NCBI GenBank assembly: GCA_039178805.1
Contig: JBCDFC010000123.1
Location: 1-13,977 of the forward strand
Reading direction: 5' to 3'
DNA: 13,977 bases
DNA from: Thermohalobaculum sp039178805
GTDB lineage: Bacteria; Pseudomonadota; Alphaproteobacteria; Rhodobacterales; Rhodobacteraceae
Both the position numbers and the translations under genes were made by a program. Positions 1 through 7,555 of the stretch are shown here, in pieces (position 1 is the first letter of the stretch; every line of letters starts with the position of its first letter). Below the pieces are notes generated by a model. It worked only from the letters and a program-made list of their open reading frames with translations. It had not been told where the DNA came from and did no database searches.

Positions 1-3000
1 GCGCCAGCTTGCGATCATCCATACGAAGAAGCTCCTGGGCGAAACCGACGCAATGATCTCGCGCTACCGAGACGCACGCATCGACTGCTTCAAAGCCCAC
101 GTCCTCAACGATGAGCCGCGCATTTTCCCTCGTAAGCGCAGTCTCAAACCGATTGAACGCTTCCCATCCCTGCCGTTGGCGCGCTTCAAAATCTTCCGGC
201 GTTTCGGACATACGCTTGAAGAACGCTTCGGGACCTAAGACGTCGTCCGGCTCCACCAGCGAAAGGAGCGGCGGCACCGCACGACCTGCCGTGTCCACGT
301 TCTGTTCGACGGCCGGAGGCGAGAACGGGAGTTCGATATCAAGCGCTCTTCTGGCGGCTGTTGTAAGGCGCGCAGCAATCGCCGCGTGGCACGCCTCTCC
401 GAGCACCTCTGCTGCGGCGCCGTAGAGGGGCGGGCTAATCCTATCCAATGCCTCATCGACGCAGAGCACACCTTGCTTGGCTGCGTTGATGACAATCAGA
501 GAGCCGTACCAAATCTCGAAGTAGTTTTCTCGCGGATCGAGCAAGTTTGCATTCCATCCGGTGATCGCGATGCCTTCGATAAGATCGGTGTCTTTCAAAT
601 GCGCGATTATGTCCATTGCCTTGGCGCGCACCGCCGAACGCTCGTGTTCAGCGAGTTGGCCGATCAGAATCCGGCTGCGATCGGTTAGAGCCGTGCCTGA
701 ATGCCGTGCAAACAGCAGAGCGGAGAGCGCCCGATTATGCTCGCCAGATTGCATCGCCTGATCCAGCGCGCGCTCCAGCTTCTCCGGCGTCGCCGGTTTG
801 AGTACTTCGGCCAGCTTGAGCAAAGGCGGGCCGTGAGGAGGCAAGCCGAACAGAGCGTCGAGTTGGGCATCGCCGTCGAAATGTGGAAACGCGATCTGGA
901 TCGCATATTGTGACGCGATCCAGTTGTCGCGAGAAACTCTCGATTCCGCCTCGCGTGGCGAACTGAGCGTACTCGCGATCTCTACGAGTTTGCAGACCGT
1001 CTCGGGTTGCAGCGACGCGCAATGCCGCTCGAGCGACGTGATGCCCAACATAAGCTCCGGGGTTCCGCGCATGACAATGGACCGCGCGATCTTGCGCTGT
1101 GTCTCAATGGCTACTTCAGGCCTGAACCGAGCCAGCCCCGGAAGCGCATCTCTCACAAAATGATCTTCCTGACCCATGGAGCGGTGGCGTGACACGTCGT
1201 CTACCTTGACTTGCGCGTATCGGTCGGCCGTCCCTTCGATGTTCTCCGGCTTTGAGGATGCAGGGTCGCATGGGTCGGTCTCGCAGTATGTTTCGACGAG
1301 CCGCCAACCGTCGAATTTCTCCCGATCCCTCGTGAGCACCTCGACGAGTTGCTCCTCTCGTTCGGCGTCTTCGAGCGTGCTCGTACCACGCAAAATCGCC
1401 ACCAGCGCCCATTGGCCTGTGCGTGACGTGTCGTCTTGGGCGAGAAAATCGGACGTCTTTAGGAGCTGCTGCCGCGTCTCATGCCAATCGTGACGATTGA
1501 ACCGGATCAGGGCCAGATACTCGTCATATGGAGTTTGGAAGCTTGAATTGAGGGCGCTCGAGAAGCTGCACGCGACAAGCTCCTTGGCAAAGCCCGTCAA
1601 TGGCATCCCTGCCAGCATCTCGAACGCATCCTCCCAGAGCAGCGATGGCTCGTAGTCCGCACGCTTAAGCATGTTCTTTTCAAGAAATTCTCGCTCCGCC
1701 GCCGACAGCTCCGCCATTTTTTGCGCAAGGACTTGCTTTCTCTTCTTGGTGTCCTTCGCGATCATATCGGCGCTATCGTTTCCAGGAGTGCTCATCACCC
1801 CAAGTTTCGGATCGAGCGAATACGAACGAAGCCAGTCCGACACATGCGTACTGATGATAGACCAACATTCTGGTTTGTGACGGCATTCGCGCAGTGCCGC
1901 CGAGAGCCAGTATTTGTTGGCCGCATAGCGCGACATCGTCGCCGAGATGTCAAATAGAGCCCACATCGCCGCATCCGTCGCGTTGCGCGCAAGGGCGACG
2001 AACGCCGGGTAGTTGTGCGCGTCAATATTTTGAAGGCGCAGGAAGCTGCAAATCATCGCGCGCCTGATGGCCTGCGAACATTGCTCGTCAATGCTGGAGA
2101 CCATAACCCCAGAGAATACCGCGTCGGCGGTCTTGTCGAGCGCAGCAATCGGTTCAATTAGTTGGTCCAGCGCATCCGCAACATCGCGTCCGTTGCGCTC
2201 GGCCTTTTGCAGCGCCTTGATGATCGAGAGGCCCAACGCCAGAGAAAGCCCGTCATCGGCAAGAGTATATAGCGTGGAATCGTCCGGGAGCGGCTGGAAG
2301 AAATGCTCGGCGGTGACGGCGAGGAGGTCAGCGTTCAAAGTGTAACCGTCTTGGTCTTCGGCGCGGTCGAAGATCAATCTGTCATCGAGCTGCTGCTGCT
2401 TCACACGATCGATGATCGTCTGTGCGTGTTGCGCCAGTCGCTTCGAAAACTGCTCCGGCGGCTCGACCGCGTTGCCATCGCGTGCGCCAATACGGATATG
2501 CTCGAAGAGCAGTCTCTCCACGCTCAGCTCATTGAAATCAAGGACTTCCACCTTGTCCAGCAAATCGAACGCAATACCGAGAATCCGGGGATTTCGGAGC
2601 CGGCTTAGCACGACCGACTTGATCTTTCTTTCGTCGATGCCCTTCGCCGCGAGGATCTCACTCAGGTCTGTCTCTGTCCATTCCGGGACGCGCACAGTGG
2701 CGATCTTGGAATGAATCGCGGAACGAATGCGCTCATTGAAATAGCTTTCGCGCGCAGTAATAATCAGAGCCCCACCGAGGTCTTCAACAACTTTAGCGGC
2801 GTCATCAAGCCAGCGCGGCCAATTAAAGTTAGGTTGCTGGTTAAGACCATCCACGCATAGCAGGAACCGAGGCGAGGCCTCGTTTGGCTGCTCTTTCCAC
2901 TGCTGCAGTCGACGTTCCCACCGCTTGCGGGATATTTCAGTGTCGCTCTCATCCGTCTGTTGGATTAGTTTTGAGATGATAAAAGGCGTGAAACTTCCGT

Positions 3001-3949
3001 AGGCAGCTACCGGCTTGAGGTCAGTTGCCGGAACCAGGACCAACATTGGCCGGTCGTCAAGCTCAAGCCAGCTCTGAGCGGCCAGCCAGCTTTTTCCGCG
3101 TCCTTCTCCCCCAACGAGCGCCACGATCTTGGGTGACGAGGCAGTCGTCACGTGCTGGTGAACCTGCTGCACTAAGGAAAAACGCTGCCGAAGCGGAAGC
3201 GGTCCAGCCGCATTAGGCGCAAGCGCCTGGCCGAATATTGCCTTGGCGCGCGCCCGGTCCGCGAGGGATGCTTCGTGCCACTTTGAATTCGCCTTTCTTG
3301 CATTAGCCTCTGCAAGCGAGGGTCCTTGAAGCGCTCGGATAAGAGCATTGGTATTTGCACAAAACGCTTCTGATTCCCGGATTGCCGCGCACGCGGCTTC
3401 AGCCTTTTGTACGCAATCTGCGTCGTTGAGGTGATCTCGCAAAAACGCGCATGTTTCTTCCGTTGCGAGAGCACACGCAGCCGCCAGAGGCGGAACGGCA
3501 GACGCGCTCGGCCAGTCGAGCACAAGCAGACCGATTCCATTCTTTTCTACGGCAGATTGCATCGGTTCGAGTAATTGCGTGCTCACGCCGATCGTAGCGC
3601 CGAGAACCCACACATCGGGCGGGGCGCTGCTGCCAATCAACCTCGTAATTTTGGTCAGAACCTCATTGTCGTTGAGTCTCGAGTCGTAGCGTTTGGCCTC
3701 GAACGAAATGTGATTACTTGCCGTGGCAAGAGTCTCACCATCTTTACCGTTTTGCAGTCCGGATTTTGCTAAACGAAAATCCTGCCCGCTGATCTTGCTG
3801 AGTATGGTAGCGAGCAATCCCTCGAAGCCCTCCGGTCCATCGGGCTTCAGCGCAAGAAGTGCCGTCCGTAAATGGTCTAACGCCGCAGTCAGTGTGGCGG
3901 AGGCGCACCCTTCGTCGTCAAGAAAACCCGGTTCGTCCGATGCATTCAT
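1..3949 (-). CDS. Mrr-like PD-(D/E)XK nuclease fused to STAND NTPase (Avs/bNACHT-like defence protein), 3' end outside window
   Basis: The frame is open without a stop from the ATG at 3949 to the window edge (1316 codons), so the C-terminus is missing. Residues 40-145 look like a restriction-type nuclease: GFEGLL (41-46), then SGLQNGKDGE with D70, then FEAKRY with E84 and K86. This spacing fits the PD-(D/E)XK pattern of Mrr-type enzymes. A variable helical linker follows. Walker A is GGEGRGKS (280-287), Walker B is FLLCVDG with D367, a sensor-like ITAR has R400, and LRNPRILGIA (451-460) resembles the conserved NP-x-L helix that follows the NTPase core in STAND proteins. Residues of about 470-1316 are helical with HEAT-like stretches and probably form the sensor. 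The start is supported by AGGA six bases upstream; an in-frame GTG at 4072 has no ribosome site. Known Avs and bNACHT proteins of this layout sense phage proteins, oligomerise with ATP and cut DNA; that role here is inference. Confidence is high for coding and domains, moderate for defence. Confidence 0.87.
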   Translation of the reverse strand, partial: MNASDEPGFLDDEGCASATLTAALDHLRTALLALKPDGPEGFEGLLATILSKISGQDFRLAKSGLQNGKDGETLATASNHISFEAKRYDSRLNDNEVLTKITRLIGSSAPPDVWVLGATIGVSTQLLEPMQSAVEKNGIGLLVLDWPSASAVPPLAAACALATEETCAFLRDHLNDADCVQKAEAACAAIRESEAFCANTNALIRALQGPSLAEANARKANSKWHEASLADRARAKAIFGQALAPNAAGPLPLRQRFSLVQQVHQHVTTASSPKIVALVGGEGRGKSWLAAQSWLELDDRPMLVLVPATDLKPVAAYGSFTPFIISKLIQQTDESDTEISRKRWERRLQQWKEQPNEASPRFLLCVDGLNQQPNFNWPRWLDDAAKVVEDLGGALIITARESYFNERIRSAIHSKIATVRVPEWTETDLSEILAAKGIDERKIKSVVLSRLRNPRILGIAFDLLDKVEVLDFNELSVERLLFEHIRIGARDGNAVEPPEQFSKRLAQHAQTIIDRVKQQQLDDRLIFDRAEDQDGYTLNADLLAVTAEHFFQPLPDDSTLYTLADDGLSLALGLSIIKALQKAERNGRDVADALDQLIEPIAALDKTADAVFSGVMVSSIDEQCSQAIRRAMICSFLRLQNIDAHNYPAFVALARNATDAAMWALFDISATMSRYAANKYWLSAALRECRHKPECWSIISTHVSDWLRSYSLDPKLGVMSTPGNDSADMIAKDTKKRKQVLAQKMAELSAAEREFLEKNMLKRADYEPSLLWEDAFEMLAGMPLTGFAKELVACSFSSALNSSFQTPYDEYLALIRFNRHDWHETRQQLLKTSDFLAQDDTSRTGQWALVAILRGTSTLEDAEREEQLVEVLTRDREKFDGWRLVETYCETDPCDPASSKPENIEGTADRYAQVKVDDVSRHRSMGQEDHFVRDALPGLARFRPEVAIETQRKIARSIVMRGTPELMLGITSLERHCASLQPETVCKLVEIASTLSSPREAESRVSRDNWIASQYAIQIAFPHFDGDAQLDALFGLPPHGPPLLKLAEVLKPATPEKLERALDQAMQSGEHNRALSALLFARHSGTALTDRSRILIGQLAEHERSAVRAKAMDIIAHLKDTDLIEGIAITGWNANLLDPRENYFEIWYGSLIVINAAKQGVLCVDEALDRISPPLYGAAAEVLGEACHAAIAARLTTAARRALDIELPFSPPAVEQNVDTAGRAVPPLLSLVEPDDVLGPEAFFKRMSETPEDFEARQRQGWEAFNRFETALTRENARLIVEDVGFEAVDACVSVARDHCVGFAQELLRMDDRKLA

Positions 3950-3957
3950 ATCGCATC

Positions 3958-4101
3958 CTATTTGTTCATCCCCGACATCTGATGAACCAGAGCGACGGTG
4001 GAACTGTCTTGGCCTAAAGTCCAGACCACGCAGATATGTTTGTTTGGCAAAAGGCCGTTCAATGTCTTGCACTGGGGCGTGAAGCTAAACGTCAGAAAAA
4101 G
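3958..4101 (-). other. Short open frame directly upstream of the nuclease-STAND gene; possible gene remnant
   Basis: Between an in-frame TGA (4104-4102) and a TAG (3960-3958) the minus strand is open for about 47 codons. It reads ...LLPNKHICVVWTLGQD... and ends in VALVHQMSGMNK just before the ribosome site of the large gene. The frame above the TGA is also open and protein-like (...SEMSRSIWKRTSSAVLR...). There is no good start codon or ribosome site. It could be the decayed 3' end of a gene formerly upstream, or chance. I do not recognise it. Confidence 0.2.
4033..4062 (-). promoter_or_regulatory. Weak candidate promoter for the nuclease-STAND gene
   Basis: On the minus strand TTGAAC (4057-4062) is followed after 18 bases by CATATC (4033-4038), a fair -35 but poor -10 box. 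It would give a leader of roughly 80 bases before the ATG at 3949 and would exclude the upstream GTG at 4072 as a start. This is pattern matching only. Confidence 0.2.
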
Positions 4102-4104
4102 TCA

Positions 4105-4490
4105 GCCGAGGGCATCGACAACTGATCGTAGCACGGCAGAGCTTGTGCGTTTCCAAATGCTGCGCGACATCTCGGACGGCAGCTTCGGAGAAGCTGCATT
4201 GCCGCGAATAGGCTTGTGGCAAATGGCAGACTAGGGCCGGCCTCGTCGAACGAAGGGCTCAGCACTTACCCACCTCTCGCATCAGCCAACGCTGATCCGA
4301 CACTTGTCGGATGCGGCGTTGCGGAAGATGGCCGGACCGAACCCTCTTCTATCGAGCATGCCGGCGCGCCTAAACTACCTCCTGGCACACAACCGTATAC
4401 CTGCATTTGAAGATCGCTCGTATGGGAGTTAGACGGGCTGTGGGCGGGCCGCACCGATGTGCTTACTCGGGGATCCACCGGGACGCTTCC
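4105..4490. other. Intergenic stretch without a recognisable gene
   Basis: Apart from the hairpin at 4287-4321, I see no gene, tRNA or terminator here. The stretch separates divergent genes, so promoters for both should lie in it or just to its left, but no strong -35/-10 pair stands out for the rightward gene. Short open frames cross it in several frames; none has a ribosome site or a recognisable protein. Confidence 0.5.
4287..4321. repeat. Two-tier perfect inverted repeat (hairpin or operator) in the intergenic region
   Basis: The inner arms ATCCGACA (4295-4302) and TGTCGGAT (4305-4312) pair perfectly around the two-base loop CT. Outside a small internal loop (TG against GCG), CAACGC (4287-4292) pairs with GCGTTG (4316-4321), so 14 base pairs form within 35 bases. 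No T-run follows on either strand, so it is not a typical intrinsic terminator. It lies about 170 bases before the phosphatidyltransferase start and about 340 bases before the divergent nuclease-STAND gene. It could be an operator for a dimeric regulator, an RNA hairpin in a leader, or a repetitive palindromic element. Confidence 0.7.
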
Positions 4491-5099
4491 ATGTTCGATA
4501 CCTACGTTCGCCGTCTGATCGACCCGCCGCTCGACCGCATGGGCCGTGCGCTTGCGGAGCGCGGAGTAGCTGCGAACGGTGTCACGCTGGCGGGGCTAGG
4601 GCTGGGGCTGCTGGCCGCCACGATCGTAGCACTGGGCGCGCCGGGTTGGGCGCTGGCGCCTCTTCTAGCGTCGCGACTGCTGGACGGGCTGGATGGAGCG
4701 GTCGCGCGTGCAACCCAGCGCACAGATTTCGGCGGCTATCTCGACATCTGGTGTGACTTCATCTTCTACGGTGCGGTGCCGCTGGCCTTCGCCCTAGCCG
4801 ATCCGGGCAACACCGTTGCGGCAGCGTTTTTGCTCTTCGCGTTCTATGTCAACGGTACGAGCTTTCTGGGCCTCGCCATCATGGCGGCCAAGCGCGGCAC
4901 TCAGAGCACCGCGCAGGGCCTCAAGTCGTTGCACTACTCGGCTGGCTTGCTGGAGGGGACGGAGACGATCCTCTTCTTCGTGCTCATCTGCCTCGTGCCG
5001 GGATGGTTCGTGCCCGCTGCCTGGATATTCGGGGCGCTATGTCTCGTTACCGCCGCCGCGCGGGTCGTAAACGCCCGCTACCTGCTCGACAGATCCTGA
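4491..5099 (+). CDS. CDP-alcohol phosphatidyltransferase family membrane protein (YnjF-like)
   Basis: This integral membrane enzyme should transfer a phosphatidyl or similar group from a CDP-activated lipid to an alcohol; the acceptor is unknown. The catalytic motif is clear: D65-x2-D68-G-x2-A72-R73, then G81-x3-D85-x3-D89. The four aspartates bind the metal ions and the CDP group. R73 to G81 spans seven residues, one fewer than in PgsA and PssA; from memory this matches the YnjF branch. Hydrophobic segments lie near residues 31-62, 91-134 and 158-190, consistent with about six helices. The ATG at 4491 gives 202 aa, close to the size I recall for YnjF, and the protein begins MFDTYVRRLIDPPLDR as relatives do. 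An in-frame ATG at 4407 would add 28 unrelated residues. It stands alone, with no co-directional neighbour in its operon. Confidence 0.88.
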   Translation: MFDTYVRRLIDPPLDRMGRALAERGVAANGVTLAGLGLGLLAATIVALGAPGWALAPLLASRLLDGLDGAVARATQRTDFGGYLDIWCDFIFYGAVPLAFALADPGNTVAAAFLLFAFYVNGTSFLGLAIMAAKRGTQSTAQGLKSLHYSAGLLEGTETILFFVLICLVPGWFVPAAWIFGALCLVTAAARVVNARYLLDRS

Positions 5100-5182
5100 A
5101 TGCGCCCGCGCTTCCCCATGCCGTCCGCCGCAGCATGGCCCCGGTTGCTCGGCTCGGGGCTGCTGCACGCTGGCTGCAAGCT

Positions 5183-5449
5183 CTTCCGCCTCTTGCTCTG
5201 CAAGATCGACGTGCGCTCCTTGACCTGAGCGGCCGCGTAGACGTCTGCGACCTTGAGGCAGACGAGGTCGCAACCCCGGAGCTTGCTGTCGATCGCTGTG
5301 TTGAAGAGAGCGAGGTCCCGGACGCTCTCGGCGATCTCAAGCCGGACTCTGATGGCCCAGACATGCTTCGGCAGGAGGGGACGCTTCTGGCCGACGATAC
5401 GCCCCTTGTCCCAGGCGGGGCGGCGCGGCCGGACGGCAGGTAGGTTCAC
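5183..5449 (-). pseudogene. Decayed tyrosine recombinase (phage-type integrase), N-terminal fragment
   Basis: Read on the minus strand, this segment contains PAWDKGRIVGQKRPLLPKHV followed by WAIRVRLEIAESVRDLALFN and SKLRGCDLV-LKV-DV. This matches the N-terminal core-binding part of a widespread short integrase family in Proteobacteria, recognised from memory. The match starts near a GTG at 5449 and fades after ERTSILQSKRR near 5183. The expected continuation, including the catalytic R-H-R-Y region, is absent; the frame continues into unrelated, low-complexity sequence. It is therefore a truncated gene and not an active enzyme. It marks a past mobile element or recombination point between the defence-type gene and the catabolic cluster. 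Confidence 0.75.
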
Positions 5450-5754
5450 GATGCGTATGACGGTCCCTCCGACCCACCGCGCCCCATCCCGGCGCCAACC
5501 CGACGTCGGCGAGAACAGGATAGCGCAGATCCGCCGCGATGCGCCGCACGACCGGAACGAACCCATGTCAGACTTCAGCCTGGCACTTGGATGGTTTCGG
5601 CCTTGAAATAGAGAGCTTCGGTCTTTCGGGGGCGCGCTCTGGACGGAGGGGGCGTGGATCGGACATGGCTGTGGCGGGGGCGGTCGGGCGTCACCTTTCG
5701 GGGTCGTGAGATGCCGGAGCATCTCGATCTGATCGTTGGCTAGGAGCAAGCGAC
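5450..5754. other. Gene-free stretch between the integrase fragment and the Ntn hydrolase gene
   Basis: I see no intact gene here. The minus-strand frame that contains the integrase fragment stays open through this stretch but is proline/arginine-rich and unlike any protein I know; it may be the non-coding flank of the lost element. The right end should carry the promoter of the gene starting at 5755, but no clear -35/-10 pair is visible. TAGGAG at 5741-5746 is that gene's ribosome site. Confidence 0.5.
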
Positions 5755-7551
5755 GTGAGCCAGACCTTCACGACACGACCGGAAGTACGGGGCACGTTCG
5801 GCGCCGTCTCGAGCACCCACTGGCTCGGCAGCGCTGTCGGTTTCGGTGTTCTGGAGCGGGGCGGGAACGCTTTCGACGCGGCCGTCGCGACCGGGTTCGT
5901 CCTCCAGATCGTCGAGCCGCATCTGAACGGCCCCGGCGGCGAAGTTCCAATCCTCTTCCACGCGGCTGGCGCCGCGCGTCCGCGCGTGCTCTGCGGACAG
6001 GGCGTCGCGCCGCAGGCGGCCACGATCGACCGGCTGCTCGGCGAGGGGATCGACCGCATGCCGGGCACCGGGCTAGTGCCCGCCGTCGTGCCGGGGGCAT
6101 TCGATGCCTGGATGCTGCTGCTGCGTGACTACGGGACGATGCGCCTTAGCGAGGTGCTGGATCCCGCCATTGGTTATGCCGAGAGAGGCTTTCCTCTCGC
6201 CTATCGCGCCGCTGCGTCCATCCACGCCGGCGCCGCTTTCTTTCAGCGGGAATGGCCGACCTCGGCCGCTGTCTGGACCCCCGGCGGCACGCCCCCGAGA
6301 CCCGGCGCACGCTTCGCGACACCCGCCATTGCGAAGACCTATCGACGGGTCCTGGTCGAGGCCGAGGCTGTGGGCACCGACCGCGACGCCCAGATCGAAG
6401 CGGCGCGCGAGGCCTTCTATCGGGGCTTCGTCGCCGAGGCGATCGACCGGTCCATGCAGACACCGATCTCAGACGGACTGGGCGAGCATCGGGCGGGTCT
6501 ACTCACGGCTGACGACATGGCTGGCTGGCGGGGCGCGACCTACGAGGACACGATCTCGGTCCCGATCGGGGACGTTTCGGTACACAAGGCCGGCCCTTGG
6601 AGCCAGGGGCCGGCGTTCCTGCAATCCCTGCGGCTCCTGGAAGGGGTCGACCTGGAGGACATGGACCGTGACGGGCCCGGTTTCGTTCACCGGGTCGTCG
6701 AGACCATGAAGCTGGCGCTCGCCGACCGGGACGCCTTCCTCGGCGATCCGGATCACGTCGACGTTCCGCTCGAGCGCCTGTTGTCGGTTGAGTACGCGGC
6801 CGAACGGCGGGCCTCGATCGGTGACGCTGCGAGCATGTCGTTTCGACCGGGCGCCGCCACGCCCGACTGGGCCGAGCGGCGCGACACCCTGCTGAGCCAT
6901 GTCGGCGATCCGGCGCCACCGGCGGGGATCGGGCTCGGCGAGCCGACCTTCGCGGATCTGCCCGAGGTGGAGGGCGACACGGTGCACCTCGACGTTGTCG
7001 ATCGCTGGGGCAACCTGGTTTCGGCGACGCCGAGCGGCGGCTGGCTGCAAAGCTCGCCGGCTGTCGCGGAACTTGGCTTCAGCGTGACGACCCGGGGCCA
7101 GATGTTCTGGCTCGATCCCTCGCTGCCGGGTGCTCTCGGACCTGGCAGGCGGCCGCGAACCACGCTGACGCCGACGCTGATCACCCGCGACGGACAGCCC
7201 TATCTCGGCATCGGCACGCCTGGCGGCGACCAGCAGGAGCAGTGGACACTCTCGACGTTCCTCAGGATCTTCCAGCAGCGCCTGACCCTGCAGGCCGCGA
7301 TCGACGCGCCGCAGTTTCACACGGCGCATTACATCTCGTCGTTCTTCCCGCGGGGCTTCACGCCCGGCGTTCTGCACATCGAGGACCGCTTCCCCGAGGC
7401 GACCCGCCGCGCCCTCGCCGAGCGTGGTCATGTGGTGATGGAGCAGCCGGGATGGACGCTCGGCCGGGTCTGTGCAGCAGGCTTCGCGGACGGCATGGTA
7501 CGCGCGGCCGCGACGCCCCGCTACATGCAGGCCTACGCCGTCGGGCGCTGA
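5755..7551 (+). CDS. Gamma-glutamyltransferase-family Ntn hydrolase, cytoplasmic (YwrD/HpxW-like)
   Basis: This is a 598 aa member of the family that includes gamma-glutamyltransferase, cephalosporin acylase and oxamate amidohydrolase. Such enzymes cleave amide bonds after self-processing into two subunits. The N-terminal signature is ERGGNAFDAAVA with VEPHLNGPGGE. The predicted nucleophile is T409 in EGDTVHLDVVDRWGNLVS, aligning with the catalytic threonine of E. coli Ggt (TTHYSVVDKDGN). Autocleavage would give chains of about 408 and 190 residues. GIGTPGGDQQ lies in the small subunit. There is no signal peptide, unlike periplasmic Ggt, so it acts in the cytoplasm. Start is GTG at 5755 with TAGGAG eight bases upstream. 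Its 3' end converges on the GAF gene with only four bases between the stop codons. True gamma-glutamyl activity is not assured; an amidohydrolase acting on an imported compound fits the neighbourhood. Confidence 0.9.
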   Translation: MSQTFTTRPEVRGTFGAVSSTHWLGSAVGFGVLERGGNAFDAAVATGFVLQIVEPHLNGPGGEVPILFHAAGAARPRVLCGQGVAPQAATIDRLLGEGIDRMPGTGLVPAVVPGAFDAWMLLLRDYGTMRLSEVLDPAIGYAERGFPLAYRAAASIHAGAAFFQREWPTSAAVWTPGGTPPRPGARFATPAIAKTYRRVLVEAEAVGTDRDAQIEAAREAFYRGFVAEAIDRSMQTPISDGLGEHRAGLLTADDMAGWRGATYEDTISVPIGDVSVHKAGPWSQGPAFLQSLRLLEGVDLEDMDRDGPGFVHRVVETMKLALADRDAFLGDPDHVDVPLERLLSVEYAAERRASIGDAASMSFRPGAATPDWAERRDTLLSHVGDPAPPAGIGLGEPTFADLPEVEGDTVHLDVVDRWGNLVSATPSGGWLQSSPAVAELGFSVTTRGQMFWLDPSLPGALGPGRRPRTTLTPTLITRDGQPYLGIGTPGGDQQEQWTLSTFLRIFQQRLTLQAAIDAPQFHTAHYISSFFPRGFTPGVLHIEDRFPEATRRALAERGHVVMEQPGWTLGRVCAAGFADGMVRAAATPRYMQAYAVGR

Positions 7552-7555
7552 ACGC

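Noticed and set aside
53..3772. Many plus-strand open frames of 60-120 codons across the left 3.8 kb
   Set aside because: All are antisense to the single long minus-strand frame, which carries nuclease and Walker motifs. None has a recognisable domain.
4072..4072. Upstream GTG start for the nuclease-STAND gene, adding about 41 residues
   Set aside because: There is no ribosome site before it, the added sequence is basic and not domain-like, and the ATG at 3949 has AGGA at good spacing.
5078..5749. Minus-strand frame of 223 codons as one intact gene
   Set aside because: Only about 80 residues in the middle resemble a recombinase. Both flanks are low-complexity and the catalytic half is missing, so it is treated as a pseudogene fragment.
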